NCBI GenBank assembly: GCA_026707185.1
Contig: JAPOXI010000043.1
Location: forward strand, 1-27,721
Direction: 5' to 3'
DNA: 27,721 bases
Origin: Chloroflexota bacterium
GTDB lineage: Bacteria; Chloroflexota; UBA11872
Under the pieces are notes generated by a model. It saw nothing but the letters and a program-made list of their open reading frames with translations. It was not told the DNA's origin and made no database searches. Shown here piece by piece: positions 1-7,378 of this stretch (within the stretch, counting starts at the first letter, position 1; the number at the start of each line of letters is the position of its first letter). Both the position numbers and the translations under genes were made by a program.

Positions 1-498
1 AACGGTCCGCTGACCATGAGCGCCAGCATCGCGTTCGAACAGTCCTACTGGGGCGTGGAGGGCGACAGCGCCTCGCTGGCAGAGCTGCTGGCGCTGCTCT
101 CGGCGCTCTCGGACTACCCGCTGCTGCAGGGCCTGGCAGTTACCGGGTCGGTCAACCAGCACGGGCGCGTACAGGCTGTGGGAGGCGTGTCGCAGAAGAT
201 CGAAGGCTTCTACGACCTGTGCGTCCGGCAGGGGCTCACGGGACAGCAGGGGGTACTGATCCCGGCCAGCAACATGCGGAATCTGACGTTGCGTTGGGAC
301 GTCACGGGCGCCGTCGAGGAAGGCACGTTTCACATCTACGCCGCCGAGGACGTATCCGCGGCCGTGGAACTCCTGACCGGTCGCGCTGCCGGCGCCCCGG
401 ACAGCGTGGGCCGCTTTCCCGCGGAGACAGTCTTTGGCGCCGTGCAGGCCCGGCTGGACCAATTCGCCCGCCGCTGGCACGACGGACCGCCACACTAG
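1..498 (+). CDS. Lon-like ATP-dependent protease, C-terminal proteolytic domain (5' end missing)
   Basis: This is the end of a Lon-family (peptidase S16) protein; the reading frame is open to the window edge, so the start lies outside. Counting from the internal Met at base 16, the catalytic serine is Ser18 in GDSAS and the partner lysine is Lys61 in QKIEGF, the Ser-Lys dyad of Lon. Between them TGSVNQHGRVQAVGG is the usual Lon strand region. The sequence around the dyad resembles the LonB/AAA_32 type more than classical bacterial LonA, but the ATPase part is not visible to confirm this. Such proteases unfold and degrade damaged or regulatory proteins in the cytoplasm. The Met at base 16 lies inside the folded domain and is not a true start. 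The gene ends 42 bases before the marR promoter. Confidence 0.9.
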   Translation, partial: NGPLTMSASIAFEQSYWGVEGDSASLAELLALLSALSDYPLLQGLAVTGSVNQHGRVQAVGGVSQKIEGFYDLCVRQGLTGQQGVLIPASNMRNLTLRWDVTGAVEEGTFHIYAAEDVSAAVELLTGRAAGAPDSVGRFPAETVFGAVQARLDQFARRWHDGPPH

Positions 499-540
499 CG
501 ATCTCAGACCGGCGCCGCGTTGGGACATGCAGACGACAGC

Positions 541-569
541 TTGCCACATTCATACGTCGCCCGTATGAT
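541..569 (+). promoter_or_regulatory. Sigma-70 type promoter of the marR-ABC operon
   Basis: TTGCCA at 541-546 matches the -35 consensus at 5 of 6 positions, and TATGAT at 564-569 matches the -10 consensus at 5 of 6, with an ideal 17-bp spacer. The expected transcription start is about base 576, which is the A of an ATG codon, so the mRNA would be leaderless or nearly so. It is the strongest promoter match I found in the window by eye. Confidence 0.65.
550..568. promoter_or_regulatory. 19-bp palindrome between -35 and -10, candidate MarR operator
   Basis: TCATACG at 550-556 and CGTATGA at 562-568 are perfect 7-bp inverted arms around a 5-bp spacer. The palindrome sits in the promoter spacer and covers most of the -10 box, so a bound dimer would block RNA polymerase. 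MarR proteins commonly repress their own operon through such sites; that this MarR binds here is inference. Confidence 0.6.
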
Positions 570-575
570 CTTGCT

Positions 576-605
576 ATGAGAACGTTCGAGCACCTGACGA
601 ATTGA
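576..605 (+). CDS. Nine-codon leader ORF overlapping the marR start
   Basis: ATG at 576 opens a 9-residue frame (MRTFEHLTN) whose TGA stop at 603-605 overlaps the TTG start of marR at 602-604. The ATG falls at the expected first nucleotide of the transcript from the promoter at 541-569, so it could be read as a leaderless start. It may be a leader peptide coupling translation into marR. Alternatively it is the true marR N-terminus put out of frame by one missing base, since adding one base would join MRTFEHLT to the MarR frame. The peptide has no recognisable family. Confidence 0.35.
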   Translation: MRTFEHLTN

Positions 606-1087
606 GCGGGGCTGACGCCGAGGCTGCAGCCGAACTGGCTGTGCTGGGCGCTCGCCTCACGCGCATCGCCCAGCGTTTCGCCAAATCCCGCGAGGACAGC
701 CTGGCTCTTACTCAGCCCGAATACCGAACGCTTCGCGCGCTGCGTCGCCGGGCTCCTCGGCGTATGAAGCAGCTGGCGGACTGGCAGCTGCTCAGTAGTC
801 AGACCATGTCGCAGACCGTTGACCAGCTGGTTGTGGCAGGCCTGGCTACGCGGACCGAGGATTCTGCTGACCGACGCCACCTATTGATAGACCCCACGCC
901 CGCGGGGCTTGCGCGGCTGGAGGCCTACGAAAAGGCATTCGTGCGGTACCTGCAGGGCGCCCTCGACGATCTCAGCGAAGCTGAGGCTTCGGACATTGCC
1001 GATGTCCTGGCCCGTCTCAACGCCGCCATTAGTTCCAAGCGCGAGGCTGGCTACTTCGGGTCTCGACGAAGGGCCGTCCATGCGTAG
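602..1087 (+). CDS. MarR family transcriptional regulator
   Basis: A 161-residue winged-helix regulator of MarR type. An N-terminal dimerisation helix is followed by LTQPEYRTLRALRRR, a helix-turn-helix around residues 55-80 (KQLADWQLLSSQTMSQTVDQL), a wing containing the family-typical DRR at residues 90-92, and C-terminal helices. The only start compatible with the promoter and frame is TTG at 602; the frame is closed by a TGA at 566-568 and no good ribosome binding site precedes the TTG. The stop overlaps the first 8 bases of the next gene, an ABC exporter, so this is the local repressor of an efflux operon by arrangement. MarR proteins usually release DNA on binding small phenolic or toxic molecules; the ligand here is unknown. 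Confidence 0.88.
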   Translation: MSGADAEAAAELAVLGARLTRIAQRFAKSREDSLALTQPEYRTLRALRRRAPRRMKQLADWQLLSSQTMSQTVDQLVVAGLATRTEDSADRRHLLIDPTPAGLARLEAYEKAFVRYLQGALDDLSEAEASDIADVLARLNAAISSKREAGYFGSRRRAVHA

Positions 1088-2876
1088 CACGACGATCCTG
1101 GCCCGCCTGATCCGCTATGCCCTGCCGCATTGGCGCCTGAGCCTGGGAACACTGGCGGTCACACTGGTTGGCACGGTGGCCGACCTGGCTATTCCGCAGT
1201 TTCTGGGGCAGGCCATTGACGATGGCCTGGCGGATGGCGCGCAGAACGTGCTCTATATCGCCGCCGGCCTAGTGGTGGCGTTCACGGCCTTCAAGGGACT
1301 CTCGCAGTTCGGCCGGCAGTTTATGGCCGAGGTGCTGAGCCAACGAGTGGTATTTGCCATCCGGAATCAACTCTATATGCACATCCAAAGCCTCTCGTTT
1401 CGCTTCCACGACCAGACTCGCACGGGCGAGTTGATGTCACGGACGACCAGCGACGTCGAACGCGTCCGCCGCTTTGCGTCCATGGGCATCTTTCAGATCG
1501 TGCAAATCCTTCTGGTTACCTGCGGCGTAGCCGTGGTGCTGTTCATCACCGACTGGCAGCTTGCGCTGCTCTCCCTGGTCATCGTCCCCGTGCTGGTCAG
1601 CATCGCGTTGTCGTTCGCCAAGCGCATCCGACCACTGTTTCAGATGGTCCAAGAAGCCTGGGCGGATGTGAATGTCGTGGTGCAGGAGAACCTGGCTGGA
1701 GCGCGCGTGGTGCGCGCGTTTGCCCAGGAAGACGCCGAAGCCCAGCGCTTTGCGCCCGTCAACGCCCTACTCAATGACCGTACGGTCACGGTAATGCGCA
1801 TGTTCGCCATGCGCGCACCACTGTTCAACGCCATCCTGGGCGCCGGGCAGGTCGCTGTGCTGTGGTTTGGCGGCTGGAAGGTGATTGAAGACCAAATCAC
1901 GCTCGGCCAGCTGGTGGAATTCAACACCTACCTGCTGTTGCTGATGATGCCGGTGCGCATGCTTGGCATGACGATCAACAGCTTCGCCCGCGCCGTCGCG
2001 TCCGGTGAGCGCATTTTCGACATCCTGGACGAGCGTTCCGACGTGTTGGAATCACCCCATGCCGAGGCGCTTACGAAGGCCGAGGGCCGCGTGAGGTTCG
2101 AGGGCGTTGGCTTTCAGCACGAGCACTATTCCGTGCTCAACAACATCAATTTCGAGATCGCGCCCGGTCAGGCCCTCGGCATCGTCGGCGGCACGGGCTC
2201 GGGCAAGAGCTCCATCATCAACCTATTGCCACGGTTTTATGACGCCAACGACGGCCGGGTCTTGGTGGACGGCATTGACGTGCGCGACCTGACCATTGAC
2301 TCCCTGCGTGCACAGATCGGCATCGTCCACCAGGAGCCCTTCGTATTCGCCGACACCATCCGCGCCAACATTGCCTACGGCCGACCCGATGCGACCCGCG
2401 AGCAAGTCGTGACGGCAGCCCGGCTGGCCCAGATACACGGGTTCATCGAGACGCTGCCCAACGGCTACGAGACCGTGGTTGGCGAGCGCGGCGTCACGCT
2501 CTCCGGCGGCCAGAAGCAGCGCGTCGCGATCGCCCGCGCGCTGGTGCTGGACCCGCGCATCCTCATCCTGGATGAGTCGACCTCCAGCGTCGACACCTGG
2601 ACGGAACGCGCGATTCAGGACGCATTGCGCACGGCCCAGCAGGGCCGGACCACGCTGATCATCAGCCAACGTATCCGCAGCGTGCGCCATGTGGCCGAGA
2701 TCATCGTGCTGGACCACGGCGCCATTGAGCAGCGTGGACGCCACGAGGACCTGATCGAAACCGACGGCCTGTACCGCGAGATGTGGGAGGCCCAGGAAGC
2801 CGAGGCCGAGCGCCTGCGTCGCGAAGCCGCCAGCGCCGGCGCCAGCCTGAGCTCCGTCGGGAACCCGTCATCATGA
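1080..2876 (+). CDS. ABC exporter half-transporter, subunit 1 (membrane plus ATPase)
   Basis: A 598-residue type IV ABC exporter half-molecule. Six hydrophobic membrane segments fill roughly residues 15-300, followed by a nucleotide-binding domain. Walker A is GGTGSGKSS with Lys376, the signature is an intact LSGGQ at 474-478, and Walker B is ILILDES with Glu499. The switch histidine is replaced by Gln530 (IISQR), as in the degenerate half of heterodimeric exporters. I chose ATG 1080 because GAAGGG lies 6 bases upstream and the protein then begins directly before the first membrane segment; longer reading upstream overlaps marR and has no family similarity. The stop shares an ATGA overlap with the second subunit, so both are made together. 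The substrate is unknown; drug or lipid efflux is likely. Confidence 0.92.
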   Translation: MRSTTILARLIRYALPHWRLSLGTLAVTLVGTVADLAIPQFLGQAIDDGLADGAQNVLYIAAGLVVAFTAFKGLSQFGRQFMAEVLSQRVVFAIRNQLYMHIQSLSFRFHDQTRTGELMSRTTSDVERVRRFASMGIFQIVQILLVTCGVAVVLFITDWQLALLSLVIVPVLVSIALSFAKRIRPLFQMVQEAWADVNVVVQENLAGARVVRAFAQEDAEAQRFAPVNALLNDRTVTVMRMFAMRAPLFNAILGAGQVAVLWFGGWKVIEDQITLGQLVEFNTYLLLLMMPVRMLGMTINSFARAVASGERIFDILDERSDVLESPHAEALTKAEGRVRFEGVGFQHEHYSVLNNINFEIAPGQALGIVGGTGSGKSSIINLLPRFYDANDGRVLVDGIDVRDLTIDSLRAQIGIVHQEPFVFADTIRANIAYGRPDATREQVVTAARLAQIHGFIETLPNGYETVVGERGVTLSGGQKQRVAIARALVLDPRILILDESTSSVDTWTERAIQDALRTAQQGRTTLIISQRIRSVRHVAEIIVLDHGAIEQRGRHEDLIETDGLYREMWEAQEAEAERLRREAASAGASLSSVGNPSS

Positions 2877-4714
2877 TGGGTGGCGGCCGGATGTCGATGG
2901 GTCGCTTTGAAGGCGACGCCGCGGCCTACAACCCCCGTATCACCCGACGGTTGCTGGCCTACCTGGCGCCTCACAAGCGCATGATCGCTATGGCCGTCGT
3001 GCTCGTGTCCATTGGATCCGGCGCCAATGTTGCCGGCCCGCTGCTTCTGAAGCTTGGGATCGACGAGGGCATCGCGAAGGGTGACTTTGACGCGCTGAGC
3101 ACCATCGGTGCCGTCTACCTGGTCACGTTGTTCTTGATGTGGGCGGGCACCTACCTGCAGGTCCGCATTTCAGCCACGATTGGGCAGGCGAGCTTGCTGC
3201 GGCTGCGCAACGACCTGTTTGCCAAGCTGAACCGGCTGTCGCTGTCGTACTTCACCCGACACCCGCTGGGCGCTGTCATGTCGCGGGTAACCAACGACGT
3301 GGACGTGATTAGCGAATTCGTGACGATGGGCGTGGTCTCCCTGGTCACCGACGTCTTCATCCTGCTGATCATCGTGATCATGATGTTTGTCCTGGACGCC
3401 AAGTTGGCGCTGGTCACACTGATCATGCTGCCGGTGATGTGGGGCGCGAGCCGGGTCTTTAGCGCGAAGGCGCGCAACGCGTTTCGTGATGTTCGGAGCA
3501 CGGTGGGCGATGTCTACGCCAACCTGCAGGAAAGCATCGATGGCGTTCGTGTCACCCAGTCGTTCGGGCGCGAGCGCACCAATGCCACGCGGTTTCAGGC
3601 CACCAACCAGGCCAATGTGGCCGCCAGCGTGCGGGCTGGGGCCATTGTGTCCGGATTCATCCCGGTCATTGACACCATTTCGGCAATCGCCACGGCCCTG
3701 GTCATTGTGGTTGGCGGGTCGCTGGTCGTCGGCGGCGAAACGAGTACCGGAACTTTAGTGGCCTTCATTGCGCTGGTGGCGCGCTTCTTCCAGCCCATCC
3801 AGCAGCTCACGCGCTTCTACAACCAGTTGCAATCCACGATGGCGGCCGGCGAGAAGATATTTGAGCTGTTGGACGAGCCGGAAGAGATCAGCGATTCACC
3901 ATCGGCGGCCGAACTCCCACCCATCACCGGCCGTGTGGACTTCGACAACGTGACCTTTGCCTATGACGGCACCGACGTATTGCGTGACGTGTCCTTTGCC
4001 GCCGAACCGGGCCAGCGCGTGGCCCTGGTGGGTCCAACCGGCGCCGGCAAGACGACCACGATCAATCTGCTGGCCCGCTTCTACGACGCCGATGTCGGCG
4101 AGGTCCGCATCGACGGCCATCCCATCCGGTCGGTGACGCAACGTTCCTTGCGCAGCCAGCTTGGCATCGTCCCCCAGGACAGCTTTCTGTTCTCCGGCAG
4201 CATCTACCAGAACATCGTGTTTGGACGGCCGGAGGCATCCGAGCAAGACGTCGTTGACGCGGCCACGGCTGTCGGTGCCCACGAGTTCATTCAAGAGCTG
4301 CCTAACGGCTATGCAACCGATGTGCGGGAGCGCGGCGCCCGCCTCTCGGTGGGCCAGCGTCAGCTCATCTGCTTTGCCCGAGCCCTGCTGGCCGATCCAC
4401 GCATCCTGATCCTGGACGAAGCGACGTCAAGCGTGGACGCGCGCACCGAACGCACGATCCAGGACGGCCTGGAGCACTTGATGCGTGGACGCACATCGTT
4501 TGTCATCGCCCATCGTCTGGCCACGGTGCGCGGCGCGGATCTGATCCTGGTATTCCAGGACGGCGAAATCGTCGAGCGCGGGACCCACGCCGACCTGCTG
4601 GCCCAGCGCGAGCTGTATTACAAGCTCTACACCACCGGGTTTCCCGGCAAGGACCAGGTCGAAGTAAGCCAGGCCATGCCGCAAGGGCCACCGCGCCGTA
4701 TGTGGGGCGGATAG
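2873..4714 (+). CDS. ABC exporter half-transporter, subunit 2 (membrane plus ATPase)
   Basis: A 613-residue half-transporter, partner of the preceding gene. The membrane domain covers roughly residues 35-320 with six hydrophobic segments. In the ATPase domain Walker A is GPTGAGKTT with Lys393, Walker B is ILILDEA with catalytic Glu516, and the switch His547 is intact (IAHRL). The signature is altered to LSVGQ (491-495). The defects therefore complement subunit 1: its Gln530 site faces the altered LSVGQ, while Glu516/His547 face the intact LSGGQ, giving one consensus and one degenerate ATP site. ATG 2873 overlaps the previous stop as ATGA; ATG 2876 or 2891 are alternatives. The C-terminus after residue 590 is a short polar tail. 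Confidence 0.92.
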   Translation: MMGGGRMSMGRFEGDAAAYNPRITRRLLAYLAPHKRMIAMAVVLVSIGSGANVAGPLLLKLGIDEGIAKGDFDALSTIGAVYLVTLFLMWAGTYLQVRISATIGQASLLRLRNDLFAKLNRLSLSYFTRHPLGAVMSRVTNDVDVISEFVTMGVVSLVTDVFILLIIVIMMFVLDAKLALVTLIMLPVMWGASRVFSAKARNAFRDVRSTVGDVYANLQESIDGVRVTQSFGRERTNATRFQATNQANVAASVRAGAIVSGFIPVIDTISAIATALVIVVGGSLVVGGETSTGTLVAFIALVARFFQPIQQLTRFYNQLQSTMAAGEKIFELLDEPEEISDSPSAAELPPITGRVDFDNVTFAYDGTDVLRDVSFAAEPGQRVALVGPTGAGKTTTINLLARFYDADVGEVRIDGHPIRSVTQRSLRSQLGIVPQDSFLFSGSIYQNIVFGRPEASEQDVVDAATAVGAHEFIQELPNGYATDVRERGARLSVGQRQLICFARALLADPRILILDEATSSVDARTERTIQDGLEHLMRGRTSFVIAHRLATVRGADLILVFQDGEIVERGTHADLLAQRELYYKLYTTGFPGKDQVEVSQAMPQGPPRRMWGG

Positions 4715-4755
4715 CGGCGCGACTGGAATCTGCTGCGGATGCGTGAGTCTTGCGG

Positions 4756-5442
4756 CTAGAAAAACATGTACCGCAGCCAGCTATAGACGTAGCGCGCGCC
4801 GTGTCGCCGCAGGGAGATGTGCGACCGCTCGCGCCGGCTGGCGTATTCGTGCGTAGGGACCTCGGCGACCCGGTAGCCCTTACGCAGGAACTTGATGATC
4901 ATTTCCTGCTCGGTGGTCGTGATGTCTTCCTGGAGCGTGATTGACCTGGCGGCCGCCAGATCGAACGCTCGGAACCCGCTCTGCGAATCGGTCAGCCGAA
5001 CCCCGAAGCGGTAGTTGATGCCCAGGGTGATGATGTCCTGTCCCATCATCCGCAGGAACTTGTCGAAGTCGCCGTGCAGTTCATCGCTGCCGCCGCGCAT
5101 CCGCGAACCGGTGGCGTAGTCGGCCTCGCCGCTCGCTACCGGCGCCACCAGAGCCGGAATGTCCTCGGGGTCGAACGACATGTCGGCGTCGATGGTCACC
5201 AGGATGTCGCCCTCCGCCCGAGCAATCGCTTCCCGCACCGCGCAGCCCTTGCCGTGCCCGGCGTCCAGGTAGACCGGCACATCGAGCGCTGAGGCAATGT
5301 CACGCGTGGCGTCGCTGGAGTGACCGTCCACCACGAACAGGTGGTCGGCGTGCGGTCGGCAGCCCGTGATGATCTCCTCGATCGTCTCGGCTTCGTCCTT
5401 GGCCGGGATGCAGACCGACACGTGTCGACCATTCGTCGGCAT
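4756..5442 (-). CDS. Glycosyltransferase family 2, dolichol-phosphate mannosyltransferase-like
   Basis: A 228-residue GT-A fold transferase without membrane segments. It starts with VSVCIPAKDEAETIEEII, the nucleotide-binding strand of GT2 enzymes, then VVDGHSSDAT, the metal-binding DAD at residues 85-87, and DSQSGFRAF near 152-160, typical of polyprenyl-phosphate mannosyl/glucosyltransferases. It probably moves a sugar from a nucleotide donor to a polyprenyl phosphate or to a surface glycan. The start ATG 5442 is preferred over a longer frame because GGGAGGAGG lies about 6 bases upstream. The gene is convergent with the ABC operon (41 bases between stops) and divergent from the PHP gene. The exact sugar and acceptor are unknown. 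Confidence 0.88.
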   Translation of the reverse strand: MPTNGRHVSVCIPAKDEAETIEEIITGCRPHADHLFVVDGHSSDATRDIASALDVPVYLDAGHGKGCAVREAIARAEGDILVTIDADMSFDPEDIPALVAPVASGEADYATGSRMRGGSDELHGDFDKFLRMMGQDIITLGINYRFGVRLTDSQSGFRAFDLAAARSITLQEDITTTEQEMIIKFLRKGYRVAEVPTHEYASRRERSHISLRRHGARYVYSWLRYMFF

Positions 5443-5630
5443 TTGGTGCCTCCTCCCGGCGGTGCCTCGTGAAGCGCTGATCATAGTCGGCCCCACCCCC
5501 GAGGCCTTAACGCCGGCCGCTTCGGGATGTCCGGCTGATTAACTTCGCGTGCCGGCGGTAGCCGTTGCTCCGGCGTAGAACCGATAATGCACTCATATAG
5601 CCTGAGCCGCCGTGCGATGAGGAGTCGGAG

Positions 5631-6521
5631 ATGACCGCGAATGCAAGCGATGGCAACCCGTTTCTGACTCAGGGCCGCTGGTACCGCGGCAATTTGCACG
5701 CCCACTCGACCAACTCCGACGGGGCCAAGTCGCCAGCGGACGCCGTGGCCTGGTACCGCGACGCCGGCTACGACTTCATGGCGCTGTCGGATCACCACGT
5801 CGTCTCCGACACGACGGCCTACGCCCAGCCGGGGTTCGTGACGATTCCCGGTATCGAGATGCACGGCCCGGATCCATACACTGGCGAGCGTTATCACATC
5901 CTGGCCACGGGCGTGAGCGGCTTCGAGCGCTCCAGCGAGTCGTGGGGTCCGCAAAAGGCCATCGACCTGGTGAACGCGGGCGGCGGCATTGCCGTGATGG
6001 CGCATCCGTACTGGCTGGGACAGTCCGCCCACGACATGCTGGAGATTGACGGATTCGTTGGGATGGAGGTCTTCAATTCCGTCACCGACGTCACCCGCGC
6101 CAAGGGTTTTTCCGGCGTCACCTGGGACGAATACCTGCTCCAGGCCGGCTTGACCTGGGGTTTCGCGACGGACGACGTGCATTGGAAGCACGGCGCCGAG
6201 GGCCGTGGTTGGGTGATGGTCCGGACCGAGGACTTCACGCCTGCCGGACTTGTCGACGCCATGCGGCGCGGGCTTTTCTACTCAACAATGGGACCGGAGA
6301 TCATTGACCTTCAGGTCGACGACGATGAAGTTCGGGTGAGCACGTCGCCCGCGGCGCGCATCAGCTTCATTGCTGCACGTTCCCGCGGTTCAAGTCATCT
6401 CGCCGGGGCCGAGCCGCTGACGGCCGCCGTCCATGAGCGTCGCGGCACCGAGGTGTACGTCCGCGTTGAAGTGGAGGATGCGGCTGGCCGAGTCGCGTGG
6501 TCTAACCCAATCCTGATCTGA
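5631..6521 (+). CDS. PHP-domain metal-dependent phosphoesterase
   Basis: A 296-residue protein with the polymerase and histidinol phosphatase (PHP) fold. The metal-binding motifs appear in order: NLHAHSTNSDG near residue 21, LSDHH near 56, the GIEMH glutamate near 78, MAHPYWLG near 127, and TDDVH near 185. Stand-alone PHP proteins are usually phosphoesterases or nucleases acting on small phosphates or nucleotides; the substrate cannot be told from sequence. After about residue 225 there is a beta-rich tail (VEVEDAAGRVAWSNPI) common in this subgroup. GAGGAG at 5619-5624 lies 6 bases before the ATG. The gene ends 43 bases from tpiA, which faces it; no terminator with a T-run is visible between them. 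Confidence 0.88.
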   Translation: MTANASDGNPFLTQGRWYRGNLHAHSTNSDGAKSPADAVAWYRDAGYDFMALSDHHVVSDTTAYAQPGFVTIPGIEMHGPDPYTGERYHILATGVSGFERSSESWGPQKAIDLVNAGGGIAVMAHPYWLGQSAHDMLEIDGFVGMEVFNSVTDVTRAKGFSGVTWDEYLLQAGLTWGFATDDVHWKHGAEGRGWVMVRTEDFTPAGLVDAMRRGLFYSTMGPEIIDLQVDDDEVRVSTSPAARISFIAARSRGSSHLAGAEPLTAAVHERRGTEVYVRVEVEDAAGRVAWSNPILI

Positions 6522-6564
6522 CGGCTGCCGGGCCAAGGGCTTCGGGCAACTGGGCAGGCAGACG

Positions 6565-7335
6565 TCACGGCACTGCCGCGCGCACGATTGCCGCAAACGC
6601 ACCGGCGTCCAGGCTCGCGCCGCCCACCAGGGCTCCATCGACTCCGTCGCGACTGAGCAGCTCGTCACAGTTGTCCGGTGAGACGCTGCCCCCGTATTGA
6701 ATACGGATCTGATTCGCGGCCGGCTGACCGTGGGTCGCCGCCACGGTATCGCGAATCCAGCCGATGGCTTCCTGTGCCTGCTCGGGCGTGGCGTTGCGAC
6801 CGGTGCCAATGGCCCAGACGGGTTCATAGGCGATCACGCTGGCTGCCGTCTGATCCCCTGTCAGCGCCTCAAAGACCTGTGTCACCTGGGAGCGCAAGAC
6901 TTCCAGCGTCTCCCCGGCGTCACGCTGATCCAGCGACTCGCCCACAGCCACGATCGGCGTCAGGCCGCCGGACAGAATGGCCAGCGTCTTGCGCTGCACG
7001 TCCAAGTCGGTTTCCCCGAACAGCTGCCTGCGCTCGGAGTGGCCGGCAATAGCGTAGGTCGCCAGGCCTGCCAGCATGGGTACTGAGATCTCTCCGGTGT
7101 ATGCGCCACTCTCTTCCCAAAAGACGTGCTGGGCGCCGACGGCCACGGGAGTGCCCTGTACGGCTGCCGCGACGGCCGCGAGCCCGGTGGCGGGTGGACA
7201 CAACACCACATCCACCTGCGCGAACGGCAAGTCTTGGGCCGCAACAGAGCGAGCTAGCTCGGCACCGTCGTCGGGCCCCGTGTTCATTTTCCAGTTCGCG
7301 GCCACAATCGGCCGGCGGGCGTGCGGCGAGGTCAT
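6565..7335 (-). CDS. tpiA: Triosephosphate isomerase
   Basis: Interconverts dihydroxyacetone phosphate and glyceraldehyde 3-phosphate in glycolysis and gluconeogenesis. The 256-residue length is normal. All catalytic residues are visible: Lys16 in NWKMN, His99 in AGHSERR, and Glu171 in AYEPVWAIGTG, followed by YGGSVSPDN and the phosphate-binding GALVGGASL. The usual cysteine before VGE is alanine here (PIVAVGES, Ala130). ATG 7335 is the first start giving the complete N-terminus. The MFS gene upstream ends 43 bases before it, so the two may share a transcript. Other glycolysis genes are not adjacent; the only other one in the window is the phosphofructokinase near 16-17 kb. Confidence 0.97.
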   Translation of the reverse strand: MTSPHARRPIVAANWKMNTGPDDGAELARSVAAQDLPFAQVDVVLCPPATGLAAVAAAVQGTPVAVGAQHVFWEESGAYTGEISVPMLAGLATYAIAGHSERRQLFGETDLDVQRKTLAILSGGLTPIVAVGESLDQRDAGETLEVLRSQVTQVFEALTGDQTAASVIAYEPVWAIGTGRNATPEQAQEAIGWIRDTVAATHGQPAANQIRIQYGGSVSPDNCDELLSRDGVDGALVGGASLDAGAFAAIVRAAVP

Positions 7336-7378
7336 GCCAGGACACTCTTAGTGCGGAGGCACGTCAGTCTAGTTGCGT

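Noticed and set aside
4715..4755. Possible bidirectional terminator between the ABC operon and the glycosyltransferase
   Set aside because: No stable stem followed by a T-run on either strand.
5583..5601. GATAAT and TATAGC hexamers upstream of the PHP gene as promoter boxes
   Set aside because: No -35-like hexamer at 16-18 bp from either, so a promoter call is not supported.
5481..6191. A 236-codon minus-strand frame opposite the PHP gene
   Set aside because: No domain, and the opposite strand holds all PHP metal motifs.
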